A DNA stretch of 64,000 nucleotides from Neurospora tetraspora (taxonomy: Eukaryota; Ascomycota; Sordariomycetes; Sordariales; Sordariaceae): assembly GCF_033439725.1 (NCBI RefSeq), contig NW_026944387.1, positions 2,728,001 through 2,792,000 of the forward strand. The letters are read 5' to 3'. The notes beneath the pieces were generated by a model. The model was not told the DNA's origin and did not search any database. It saw nothing but the letters and a program-made list of their open reading frames with translations. The position numbers and the translations under genes are program-made. Below are positions 53,675-64,000 of this stretch, piece by piece (position 1 is the stretch's first letter; every line of letters begins with the position of its first letter).

Positions 53675-56600
53675 GTTGGTCTTCTGGGCAGCGAGTCTGA
53701 AGACCGCTTTCTGTGATGATCTTGTCTGAAGATCTGAACCGGAAAAGAAACAGTGGAAAGAGGGATGATGGTTTTATATCGATTCTGTTTGTGTTTTGTT
53801 CCCTCCCTCTTTTGCTTTGTCGTATCTCCTGAGGCGGTGTATGTGAATCTGTAGCCGTAGGAGCCACTCCGCTCTCGTCTTCTTTCAAGATGGTTTGACG
53901 TGTCACAAACTCGCCGTTGCGCCGGATTGAACAAACCGGAGAAAGACGTCAAGCGGTAGTGAAACGAGGAACAGGATAGAAGTGACGAGTTTGGTAGTTG
54001 TTGGTCTAACGTAGTTGAGTGCCGAGGTCCAGGCTGGATACACCTGTGGTATAATACGAAGGGAGTGGCGTAACTGGACTTGTGTTCCCGTTGAATGTCC
54101 TTGAAGAGGCGAGGTTGGACGAGGTGTTCGAGGAAACGGAGAGATAGCCGGCTTATATATATCTTCGGGTTCGTTTGGATGACTGGCTTTAGGCTCCAGA
54201 TCGTCGGGACTACCGACTGGAGGAGGATGCTTGGGATAAACGGTCAAGTCGACATGAAGAAAATACCGGGCGTTGAGCCCTTATATACTCAGTGGTATGA
54301 AGAGTAAGGATACGTTAACCGCCAGGCAGCAATACAGTCAACAAGGTAGTAGTTGTGGCTGAATACCTCTGGGAGAAGTACCACACATGGAGGTAAGCAG
54401 AGAAAGAGAGCGAATAATAAACCGAGTAACAATCTCCTGGACTGCCACTTGGACACAGCTAGAAGAATGTACGCGCCGTGGAGGTATCATGGTACACATA
54501 GTCCCTTGTCATCCCATGCATGTGATGTGAAGAGAATTGGGAGAGGGTCTAGTTGAGCGAAGTGCTAGTATCCACGTATCGGGTCAGAAGCAGCCGCAGC
54601 ACACATCAGCATAACGCAAGGGGTCCCGTCAGCACCAGGTCCCAAATACCAGTCCAGTTCCTTGCTACCCCTGGCTTTGCTGCAAGTTGGGACAGCTCGA
54701 AGCGCAGTGTAGGGCAATGCCACTGGGCAAGATTGAAAGGTGGCTTGCAACCGTGATCTGGCCGTGCAAGGATATTGCAGTGATGGCCGGGTTCCCGAGT
54801 CAGAAAATGGAAGCCCTCAACAGTTCTCAATTCAGAACCGAGGGAAAAGCAAAGAAAGGTAACAAGCCACGCCGGGTCCGGAGGCAGACGAGGGAACACC
54901 ACCACCAACCACGCTGACCACGCCCACCCTTCCGGCCAGCCATTCACAGCCATCCAGCAACTCTTACAGAGCAGACGGAATGGCATTGCATGGCAGAAGC
55001 ACTCACACAAAATGCAGGCCGGCGGTGACAGCGGAACAGTAAACGTTGGAAACCCGGGGGACCGCCGATACCGCGGCATGACGCATGGTGCAAGTTCGGA
55101 ATGGGGTTGCAATGAATAGGGTATGCACATGAAATATCGGTATCAGTTCCGAATGACATTCTGCCACTTGACAGATGTGTTGGACTGGTAGCTGACGACT
55201 CGACAACTGTTCCGGTTGTGATTCTAGGCCGTCCTTATTCGGGAACATGGTGACTACTCACCGAAGACGTACGTCTCCAAGGGTCAGGATGATCCTGGTG
55301 AAGATAACATCCAAGATCTGACCCCAACCTCCTGGTCAGTCCCCGGTCATGCTAGGGTGCGGCGTAAATCCGTAGGGCTCTGGAGACGGCAGAGATTTGT
55401 CGATCGTGACAATGACTGCTCACGCTCTAGCGTCTGACGAACGGATGGCAGTGCGATGCTGACTTGCTTCTCTCGAACGCTGCGAATTCCCCGCCATCGT
55501 CACCCCAATTTCCGAATGATAGAGGTACGAGAACGACGTCATGGCTTGTTGTATTGCTCCCGGTACCGTGAAATGCTTGGTTGTTCCGGATCCCGTGATG
55601 GAGATGGACTGGAGACCCTTTGACGGCTTAGACCAGGGCCTAGAACGTTTTGATGATATCCCTGGGTTGCTAACATCGGCTTTTCTCTTCTCGATAGTAC
55701 GGGACAGCGTATTCTGGCCATTCAGAACCATCTAGCACATCCATCGATCTCATCACGATGATAAGGGTGTATGTACGTCATGCGGCGGTGTCTAAGCACG
55801 GAGCCACAGTGTTGCATCTCGAAGAGAACTGGCTTCAGTGACTTGTCACATTTAGGCAGGTGGTAGGGCTGAGTGGATGAGATTTGGTATCGAGATGTTT
55901 GCGAAAGATGTCAAGGGTTTGGAGGCCACCATTCCCAAAACATTGGAATCCTCATGTCGGACCCTGAACTTTGACCCCGCCATGCCCGCTTGGATTATTA
56001 CCCCACCTTTTACTCCCTCTTACATATTGACCAATCAGAAATCCCATTCGGTCCCGTCAGTCATCGCCGTCATCGCCGGCCCCGTCATCTCGGCAGTGCA
56101 GCCGGCGGCCTCCGCACTTTTGGGACAAGTTCGGCCCTACTTCACCACTACCCCCGGCTCGGATACGTCACGCCGACTTGCTCATTATAACCCAGCACTG
56201 CCCAATAGCAACAATTCGGCGTAGTTTTGGTCAGCTCACTTGGTTTATTAACTTGCCCTTCCTCTGGTCTATTCTGCCGGATTGGGGCTTTCATGGAGAC
56301 CCAGAAATGATTAAGTGCATTCTCAGATGAGACCATCACGGCATTCGGATGGGCTTTGAGAACCAAAGAAATTCGCCCTAGTTTGAAGAAGAACAGCGTC
56401 AAGATTCAGGACCAAACATAGCCGAGTCCTGAAATGTCGTCATGGTCGTCGGCATGGGCGTTCTCACTTCTCAGTGCCGTCAAGTGGTCAATCGTCTTTA
56501 CCAAGTAGGTAGCTGTTACCCATGAGAGACACTCCCCAAAGGTAGCCGCGACTCCAAAAAAAGCTGCTAGGTACCCAATTCGACGATGATGCCCTCTACG

Positions 56601-57241
56601 TTAATATTCTGGTCTTGCCTTTTGGATGTTCCCATCCGTTAATGACTTAGAATTTTCTTATTACTACATCGTCCATCTCATATATAGTTCGGTAACATGC
56701 ATGATCGAGTATAGATCCCATGTCGCTGACGTATACTAGTGACGAACACGAAAGAAGCTTTAATGTGCTCACCCGTGTTGTCTTTCTGGGCACATAACTT
56801 GCAGAAGAAATCTGGCCTGTTGAACCCCTTTTCACGATTTCAAACACTACCCAGATACTTTCATGCCGTTCCGTTTTTCCGTACCAAAACAAAGTGGATT
56901 TACCAGAGCATCATGACCTTTGCTTTCATTCGATGACAACGCAGCTTGAAGATCTAATTCTTCCATACGTAGCCTCCAAGACCAGTTCCAGAAACTATAC
57001 AATGACCCCACCCATTCTTACATCACATACAAACTCATGACGAAGTCACTCCCACCCTCTGTTCCTGATCCTACAAGATGATTGCTATCAGGAAAACCAG
57101 GGACCCAAGCACACGCCTTGAAAACCCTAAAGCATAAAGAATCTAGTTTAACATAACACACAAACGCACACACATATAAACAACCCGTCCTCCCATCGAT
57201 GATTCCCCCTGTTGCCTGTTGTAGTTCATCACTGTAGTATT
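53675..57241. other. Long intergenic region, nothing recognised
   Basis: About 3.6 kb between the BCS1-like gene start and the 3' end of the next minus-strand gene. Base composition is ordinary. Short frames (for example near 54.7, 55.9 and 57.2 kb) overlap on both strands and lack domains. No tRNA, 5S or transposon ends seen. Confidence 0.5.
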
Positions 57242-58240
57242 TCACTCAGGCATAAACACCTGAATACCATTTCCATCCTGTTGAAAATGTCCACCACCAC
57301 CAGACATCATTGGAGGAGGAGATGGTCCCGGAGTCGGCATCTGAGGATGATGAGGATGATGAGGAAGATGATGGAATCCCCCATGCGGTGTCATTGATGA
57401 CATCGGTGGCGTAGGACCACCACCCATGCCGCCCATGTTGTACATCGGTTGCTGCGGATGGTACCCCGGGAATCCGCCACCGGGAGGGTAAGAACCAGGA
57501 GGAGGTGGTGCTGGGGAAGAAAAAGGAGGGGGCATCATACCCGGGCCTGGCTGGCCAGGCGGGAACGGACTCGGGCTGTAACTCGAACTCGTAGGGCCCC
57601 CAGGGCCTCCACCTCCTCGATAGACGTATTCGTTAAAACCACTTCCACTTCCGTCGTCGCTGACACTGGCACTGTCATTGGTTGTACCGTCGTCGACTTC
57701 TTCCTCTTCTTCTTCCTCAGATATGTCACTCGGTGGTCCTTGTCGCCGATGTCCCTGACTGTGTCTGTGACTGCCACCACTTTTGCTAGAGCGTCTCGAG
57801 GAACGAGACTCCCTCCCACTCTCGTTTTTGGGCGGCTTCCACTTCTTCCCTGGTGCTGTTCCCGGTGCTGGCTGCTCTCCAAACTGGTATCCAGCACCAC
57901 CACCAGGCCAATACCCACCACCCCTTGACTCAATAAAGTAAAACTCCTGCTTTGTTCTGCCAGAGTTACTGCCGCCACTGACCCACGAGAGCCCAGAATG
58001 TGTAGAGCGTTTAGAGCTGCTGGAACTGCTCCTCGTATCGAAATCATCCGATGTGTCGTTATCGAGGTACGTCGTCTCGTAGACACGCATGGCTTTGACC
58101 TTACGCGGGTCTCGACCGCAAAAGTAGACGAGCGCGTCGACGGCTGTGGAGTTGGGAAGACGCTTTTCGCGGCAGGTGCGGGTGGAGGAGCCGGAGGAGG
58201 TAGAGGAGGAGGACGTGCGGCTTGAGGGTCGGAATGACAT
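57242..58240 (-). CDS. Low-complexity Ser/Gly/Pro-rich protein of unknown function
   Basis: A single frame of 332 residues from the ATG at 58240. Only one part looks folded: about residues 30-60, STAVDALVYFCGRDPRKVKA and VYETTYLD. The rest is compositional: Ser runs, an RGGGYWPGGG patch, a basic RSSRRSSKS stretch, an acidic EEEEEEEVDD run, then long Pro/Gly/Met tracts (PGMMPPPFSSPAPPPPG) and His-rich HHLPHHPHH. No signal peptide or membrane segment. I do not recognise the family. The ordered change of composition and intact long frame favour a real gene. No intron seen. Confidence 0.65.
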   Translation of the reverse strand: MSFRPSSRTSSSSTSSGSSTRTCREKRLPNSTAVDALVYFCGRDPRKVKAMRVYETTYLDNDTSDDFDTRSSSSSSKRSTHSGLSWVSGGSNSGRTKQEFYFIESRGGGYWPGGGAGYQFGEQPAPGTAPGKKWKPPKNESGRESRSSRRSSKSGGSHRHSQGHRRQGPPSDISEEEEEEEVDDGTTNDSASVSDDGSGSGFNEYVYRGGGGPGGPTSSSYSPSPFPPGQPGPGMMPPPFSSPAPPPPGSYPPGGGFPGYHPQQPMYNMGGMGGGPTPPMSSMTPHGGFHHLPHHPHHPQMPTPGPSPPPMMSGGGGHFQQDGNGIQVFMPE

Positions 58241-59867
58241 TTTGTTTGTTCGGTTTTGGGTTTGAAGGAGGTGTAGGTGTTATATAGAGCAGTTAGAAGG
58301 AGCAAGGGCAGTTGGACGCTACGGGTCTTTTTGAAACGGCGAAGGAGGGCGTCCAGTTCCAGTGAGAAGTGATGGTTTTAGGATCAGGTACTTGTGTTCA
58401 TCCGAGCAAAATCAGTCTCGGAAGTGAGACACAGGACCAGTTCCCATACAAAACTCTGCAAGTAGGGCGAAGAGAGAAAACTCGACAAATCAACTGACAA
58501 TGGAAAGCCAAAAGTATGTGGAGAGAAGGGAAGAGAACATCAGTGTAAGATAGCCGGGAACGGAGGTAAATATTTACACACAAACATGGACGGGACTACT
58601 TCACGAGTGTCCCTTTGGAACACACATGCCGTGACGGAGCGATCAACCAGGAAGCACCGCGCCCGCATTCGAGGCAAGACGAGATCATCTCGCAGCCTTG
58701 CCCCTGTATAGCGTCACCTGGAAAGGGGCAGGCTTTGCCCGACTGGGGGAGGGATGGTGTGTTGCCTGCCTGCCTGCCTGTTCATCTGCATGCTTCCTAC
58801 AACGGAGGCGTGGGGGGGAGGGGGAAGGAGAAAGAGAGACAGACTAACGTCAACGTCAAGGGGTGTTGTTGAAAACACCCGCATTTGTGCTACAGAATGG
58901 CAGGGAGAGCTCCTGGTTCTCATGAAACGGGACTGGACTAGACTTCCAACTGCGTGGTTCGTCATCGGCGATCTGGTTCATTCCCGTTTGTTAGTTGGTG
59001 ATGTCCACTCCCGTGGATGGCGGCAGGATCGGGAGGGTATTGTGAGGGAAGAGAGTGTTCATCAGTCAGGCATGCCGGGCAACGAGCTGGATTGGAGCCA
59101 GACCTTAAGCCGGCGCTCACCATACCACACTCCGATATCAAGTCACTAACACCATCATCTGGACTACATGGCGCATGTCGGAAAATAAGAAACGAAAAGC
59201 ATGACATTCACTTGCTTTGACACCACCTGCTTGGGTGAAGGACTTGGAACGCAGGAAAGGTGCGCGGCCGTCTTGGTATCTGAAAACGGACGTGGAGCGG
59301 CTAAAAGTGTGGGTGCATCGGTTCTGATCACAAGCCTGGCGGTCAAGATGCGGTTACCCGTCTGCATGCTTTCCTTTTTCTCCTGGTTCCTGTCTCGATG
59401 CCTGTTAACTGATGTCAGATCCGGTTGTGTGTTCTCGCGGGGTAACCTAGAACCCCTTTAGAGGGACAGTGAATGACTCTGGTCTATCTATTGGGAGAAA
59501 GGTGAAGTGTTGACAGTTACGCAGATGGTTCATGATCTTACCGCGTAGAAATCATATTTCAAAATGAGGCTGTCGATTCGAGCTGAGAGGCATCGCAATG
59601 CTTACCCACACCGACTTCAAAGGTGCACTTCCAGAAGGCTTCCATGTTCGGGGAAGTCAGTTCGGGCGAGCCACCCAATGAAATGGTGAGACGGCAATTG
59701 GGGACAGCCGAAAAGGTCTTTTGTTGGTTGCCTTCTCCGCCTCATGAAAGAAAAAGATGGTGGTGATGGAAGCCTTTTCAGCATGATCCAATACTTGCAC
59801 TGCCCACCTCTACTGCGTAGTTAGCAGACTGATGCTTTGACCGAAACCAGGGCGAGAGTTACCTCTA

Positions 59868-60526
59868 CTCGTCTGGGCTAGAAACGCCTCTCAGACCCAT
59901 TGCTGCGCAATGGGTCTGGTGCATGGATTCGCGAAAGTGAATGGATTCGCGAAAGTGAATGGATTCGCGAAAGTGAATGGATTCGCCAAAGTGAATGGAT
60001 TCGCGAAAGTGAATGGATTCGCCAAAGTGAATGGATTCGCGAAAAAATCCAGGTATATGGCCAACCCTGCAATTTGTTAGGAAATCAATGTACATCCGTT
60101 TTTTTGCATACCCACCATAAGCAATCTTGACTTACACGATTATATGAATTTATTATGAACCGCTAAAACTATGGACTAGGGCATAGCTGGGAGCTTCCCA
60201 ACTCTTCAGTTGAAGATCAGGACTCTGGTATACAGTTAGATTCTATGGTGGAGTAAAACACTATGCTAGAAAGTGGTGATGTCGAAATTATCGAGATTCC
60301 CGATAAGAATATCGACTCTACTTTGTTGAATTGCTAGTCTAATATAGGGATGTTTATTGGGTTTACGGATATTATATGTATGAAAGTAATTCTTTTTAAA
60401 AAAATAGGGTGATATGGTTACAGCGCTAATTTATATGGGGGGGGAAGTACCAAAAATTTCGCGAATCCATGCACCTGACCCTGTGCAAGCACAGGGTCAG
60501 ACTGAGGCGTTTCTAGCCCTGACGAG
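59868..60526. mobile_element. MITE-like element with TA duplication and subterminal hairpins
   Basis: Inverted ends CTCGTCTGGGCTAGAAACG and CTCGTCAGGGCTAGAAACG (the latter on the minus strand), flanked by TA at 59866-59867 and 60527-60528. Each end then has its own hairpin: 59892-59918 (CAGACCCATTG/CAATGGGTCTG) and 60475-60500 (CTGACCCTGTGC/GCACAGGGTCAG), different in sequence but equal in position. Next to both hairpins is GGTGCATGGATTCGCGAAA, so the inverted repeats extend about 70 bp. Length 659 bp, no coding capacity, A/T-richer centre. TA suggests Tc1/mariner-type mobilisation. Confidence 0.8.
59923..60045. repeat. 18-bp minisatellite inside the MITE
   Basis: Seven tandem units of ATGGATTCGCGAAAGTGA, two with GCC for GCG. 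The same ATGGATTCGCGAAA occurs once at the opposite inverted end, so the array grew from the terminal repeat itself. Confidence 0.93.
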
Positions 60527-63244
60527 TAAGGGCGGGCACCTATTCCCAAGGCCACTGACTGGAGATGCAAGATTTCAACCGGATTGGCATACATACAATT
60601 ACCAACAACCCTTGCCCCGCTTGCCTGCCTGCTTCTGCTCAAGAACGTGTTCATAGACGCAAGTATTGAGAGTCGGACGCTGTGTAAGAGTAAGGTGAGA
60701 AACCGTAGAGGATCCCCGAAGCAAGGAAAGAGAATGAGGGGTCCTAGAGGCCGAACCAACGGGCCAGACGGGCAGCTACATCGCTGGCACCCAATTAGAA
60801 ACCCGCCCGCGTTCGAGATTTTGGCGTGTAACATATTTCTGTTCTGCTTACTCGAGCTGGGCGGTGGCTGGAGTAGGTAGGTACTTGTTCACGCCGAAAC
60901 TAAGGTGGTTTTCCGTCGAAGCTTGGGCGTGCTTTCCTTTCCGGCATTGTGTATGGGGCATGACGTGATAAGCGACGGGAGCTACCTGTACGGTCAACTT
61001 ACAACTATATGGCTGAGGAAAGCGCCATGTCTTTCCCTCCTTCCTTTTTTTCATGCTCTTTTTCCCTCCTCTTTCATTTCGTATGCGAATTTTGCGAACT
61101 TGCAAGCAAGACAAGATTTGACTTTTTGATAGAGTGTAAGGTAAGTTGTTTAGTCGCAGGTATCACGGGCTGACTGAACAAACAAGTGATAAATGTTGGT
61201 GAAACCTGAAGCGGACAGAAGAGCCGGTAGTCCTCGTCTTAAGGGAGTGGAACCCCTTTTTGCGGCACTTTGACTCTGGAGCATGAGAGGCTTGGGGGAG
61301 ACAGTCGATGAGCATGAGAAGATGAGAAGTCTATACTTGCACCACAAAGAGGTGATGTGTAGGTCTAGTTTGTAATTGCATCAAGTAAGCTTAACCTTGC
61401 GTTATAGTGACAGGCAAAATAGCCGAACAGATTAATACTAACCAAAGTAGTTTTAACCTGGGGTGCGGTTCGGCAGTCTGTAGGACCGTAACAACGAGCC
61501 CAACTCTGCCGTCTCTGGCCAGACCTTCAAGCCAGTCATGGTTATGTGTAGGCAAGGAAGAGATCTCAGAGACGCATATCGGTACCAGACAGGGCCGTCT
61601 GCCAGTCTGATATTGTTCCAACTCTCTTTATGGTCAAGTGCCCAGGCCTCCGGGTGTACCGGCTGGGAAGCCCGGTGAGCTCTGTTGTCACCTAGCCCAG
61701 AAGACCGGCGATGGAATGGATGGAGACACTTGAAGTTTATATGATGATCTTTTCGTCTCGGGTCTTCAACTTGCCCAAGTCAAGTAGACTAGAGGCTCGA
61801 GCCAAGCGAGGCTTGAGATGAGTGACAGTTGACAGGCGGGACTGCCCTTTGCGCTAGGTTCAGTTGTCTGGCATGTCCCGTCATATGTGCTTAAAAGGAC
61901 TCCACCCAGGGCATGTTTCTAGACCCACAAATATGGCGCTAGAGGGTGGAAGTGGATCGAGGCACATTGGCACAGCAGGGGCGGGAGACACGGGCTCGAC
62001 GGGGAGCACGGAGACTCTGGAGGGAATGGAAGCACAAGTGACCACAAACAACCGATCCCACGGATTCCGGCCATTGCCTACAACAGGAAGTCTCGACGAT
62101 CTTTTGGCCATCACGGAGTGTCTCGAACGTTTCACCGATTTTATTTCATCCATCTTTCCGAGCCCTATTAGTGTATCTACTGTCCATGTGGCGGGATTGT
62201 CTATAGTGTACATGGATGAAAGCACAAAGTTCAACTCGAAGCCCAGCTGAATGTCCAGCCAATGCATGCATACCTTACCTTCCAATTTTCACTGCATGTG
62301 CAGCTCGGCGCCCCTTCCGCCCATCATCTTCAAGTGCCGCCAAGCTAAACTCAATGGACTTTTGCACTCCGGGGTTCTTGACTGGCAAGGGAAGAGCGGT
62401 TCACCTCGCCAAGCCTTTTCCCCTCGGGGGCTGCCGTGGAGGAGAAGAACAAAAGCTTGGCGCCGGACCCCCAGTCCAGGCACGGCACCGCTGCAACTGA
62501 ACCTAACCTCAAATGGAGGAACCACAAGGAGTGCAACCCTCCCTAACAACACTTGTTCCTGAATTGTTCGGACCTGGGGGGTTGTGCCGTCCGGTCTGTC
62601 CTTCTCTCTCTCCACCCTTTCCACAACCTGGAAGTCACATCCGGCTGTTTTCTCTTGCTCGATCTCGCCCTTTTCCTTGGACACACAACCGGCCAGAAAG
62701 CCAGAGGGGGGACGGGAAGGAACCATTCGATCCATCGATTCATGCCATTTTGCAGCGCAATTTGGCCCCATCGCATTTTTCATCCAGTCTCTTTTGCACC
62801 TTCCAGATCCATTCAGTCCCCAGCTTCCGCCGTCCGATCCTTCCTTGCATTCATTCAATCTGGACCTTCCTTGTTCAGCCCTCTCTTGGCGATTACAGTG
62901 GTCTCTCCATCGGCCCATTGTAAACTTTGTCGATTCTAACCGAACATCCCCTCAATCAACTCCGACTCCAGCGCTTCAAGAGGAATTCACCACTCATCCA
63001 CCCTCCTGCAGTCTACTCCACTCACCTCCCAGCTGCCTCGCTGCGGTCCTACCGCGTTATAATCCAACGACACTCCTTCTCACAGCGACGCGCATAGCAT
63101 AGGGGGGAGGACTGTGCCATTGTCTCCCAAGCGGGCGGTCAATGGCCTTTAAGGGCCCGATGCACTTCTGGCATTGAGGTTATCGACTTTTCGCATCGGG
63201 ACCGCTTAACGCCGGCGCATAGGAAGTCCATATCCATCGTCGCC

Positions 63245-64000
63245 ATGGATCCCAGAGACAGGAAACTGGATTCGCCGGAGCGGAGGCGATCACGGAGGAC
63301 GTCAATGAGGCATTCGCTGACTCTACGGGCTGAACGAATGGACGAGCTTCCCGATCCAGAAGACTCAGCTCTGGCTTCGGTGGCAGACGATGACATGCGA
63401 CACAGTCCATTGTATGATCCCAGCCCAGCGGTGGTAGCACTGGGGCAGGAATTGAGAGACGAGGGCTTGGGCCAAGGAGGTCAGGTTCGGGCGAGGGTAA
63501 CGAATGACAGCAGTTCACCGATAACGCCACCAACATCTACACCGATATTACCAGTACAGCCCTTTTCGCAGGCGGAATTGCGGTCAGCCCAAGGAAGTCC
63601 ATATGGGACGAACGCCGATATGGCAGCGACAACTCCTCTATCAGAGTTGACCACATTCTCTCCGGAACTACCACAGGCCCCTCTTCGTCCACCAAGCCCA
63701 ACAAAACGAGCAAGCTCAGCAGCAGATCCCCTGGCCTTGAGACACGATGGCGCAACGAGCCCAAACCTATCATCCCAACATATGGACATAGATGCCGCTC
63801 ATTCCGCCAGTATTCCTGGCCCATTACAACCATCAGGTCCCTCTCACGTTTACGAGCAATATACTCGCAACTTAGCCTTCGGGCCACCACTGGGTCTCTC
63901 TTCTGATCCTTTAGCAAGGGGCTATCCCTATCACGGACCATCCGATCCTTCTCCTTATCACATCTATCCTCAAGATGTGCATAACGCCCCCCAATATGGA
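63245..64000 (+). CDS. Partial gene: N-terminus of an unidentified Ser/Pro-rich protein
   Basis: From the ATG at 63245 a frame stays open to the right edge (252 codons, no stop). It begins MDPRDRKLDSPERRRSRRT, a basic, nuclear-looking start, and goes on with DELPDPEDSALASVADDDM, then Ser/Pro-rich disordered sequence (SSPITPPTSTPILPVQ, PPSPTKRASSAADPLA). No domain lies in this part. The C/T-rich leader before it and the length of the open frame support a real gene; the antisense frames across it are shadows. It could be the disordered N-terminus of a regulator, but nothing in view proves that. Confidence 0.65.
   Translation, partial: MDPRDRKLDSPERRRSRRTSMRHSLTLRAERMDELPDPEDSALASVADDDMRHSPLYDPSPAVVALGQELRDEGLGQGGQVRARVTNDSSSPITPPTSTPILPVQPFSQAELRSAQGSPYGTNADMAATTPLSELTTFSPELPQAPLRPPSPTKRASSAADPLALRHDGATSPNLSSQHMDIDAAHSASIPGPLQPSGPSHVYEQYTRNLAFGPPLGLSSDPLARGYPYHGPSDPSPYHIYPQDVHNAPQYG

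Larger units (their letters stand above)
58241..63244. other. Long intergenic region with a foldback element
   Basis: About 5 kb. It contains the MITE-like element at 59868-60526. The left part is upstream sequence of the low-complexity gene. The last about 700 bp (62.5-63.24 kb) are C/T-rich on the plus strand and look like promoter and leader of the gene at the right edge. Frames of 100-209 codons around 61.9-62.9 kb overlap on both strands without domains. Confidence 0.5.

Noticed and set aside
59923-60045. CRISPR-like array
   Set aside because: The units are directly adjacent with no spacers, and the genome is eukaryotic.
59865-60130. Repetitive peptides (RESIHF and WIRESE repeats)
   Set aside because: They are translations of the 18-bp minisatellite in the MITE; both strands stay open only because the unit is a multiple of three.
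61864-62285. Overlapping 128- and 134-codon frames on opposite strands
   Set aside because: Neither shows a domain, splice evidence or compositional signal; chance frames are as likely.
62289-62918. 209-codon minus-strand frame
   Set aside because: It overlaps plus-strand frames of similar length in a C/T-rich leader region; no domain and no clear start context.

Overview
The window is filamentous ascomycete nuclear DNA, most likely from the Sordariales and Neurospora-like. Genes are intron-poor, with short 50-90 nt introns (GTRNGT donors, YAG acceptors). A dispersed single-copy 5S rRNA gene is present. One long A/T-saturated block shows transition-riddled transposon relics of the kind made by repeat-induced point mutation (RIP). 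A 2EXR protein, a KCH channel with a huge disordered tail and a BCS1-like AAA protein fit the same group. All functional calls come from reading motifs by eye; no database search was possible.

Layout. 1-388: 5' part of an unidentified minus-strand gene. 1-26 kb: an Mdm1-type sorting nexin, the tRNA m7G46 methyltransferase Trm8 divergent from homoserine dehydrogenase (with a Gcn4/CPC1-type site between them), a small membrane protein, a CCDC174-like nuclear protein, a 5S rRNA gene, a 2EXR protein, a long-chain acyl-CoA synthetase, a KCH-family potassium channel and the mitochondrial ribosomal protein mS35 (Rsm24). 25973-37786: an 11.8-kb nested transposon block. 38-58 kb: Alg13, a PTS1-tailed alpha/beta hydrolase, a Brc1/Rtt107-type BRCT scaffold, HMG-CoA synthase, a BCS1-like AAA ATPase and a low-complexity protein. 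58-64 kb: a long non-coding stretch with a small foldback element, then the start of another gene that runs off the right edge.

The main discovery is the nested block. Its ends are perfect 35-bp terminal inverted repeats flanked by a TAA duplication. Inside are a RIP-mutated DDE transposase of the PIF/Harbinger (HARBI1) type on the plus strand and a RIP-mutated Myb/SANT-like protein on the minus strand, the usual two-gene layout of that superfamily. Two LTR elements have inserted into it: a 7.5-kb Ty3/Gypsy element (minus strand, 252-bp LTRs) and a 587-bp TRIM-like element (115-bp LTRs, ATCGG duplication). The TRIM's internal domain opens with a sense-strand tRNA 3' portion containing a Pol III B box. 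Taking both out leaves a Harbinger element of about 3.8 kb. It sits between the divergent genes for mS35 and Alg13 and splits what was a roughly 650-bp shared upstream region.

Other small relics are a 5S rRNA half-gene folded into an inverted repeat, a decayed tRNA-His(GTG)-like sequence beside a palindrome (possible SINE head), and a TA-flanked MITE carrying subterminal hairpins and an 18-bp minisatellite.

The protein genes are mostly unlinked housekeeping functions. Loose themes are lipid metabolism (acyl-CoA synthetase, HMG-CoA synthase, a probable peroxisomal hydrolase) and mitochondria (mS35, BCS1-like). No biosynthetic cluster or operon-like arrangement is visible.
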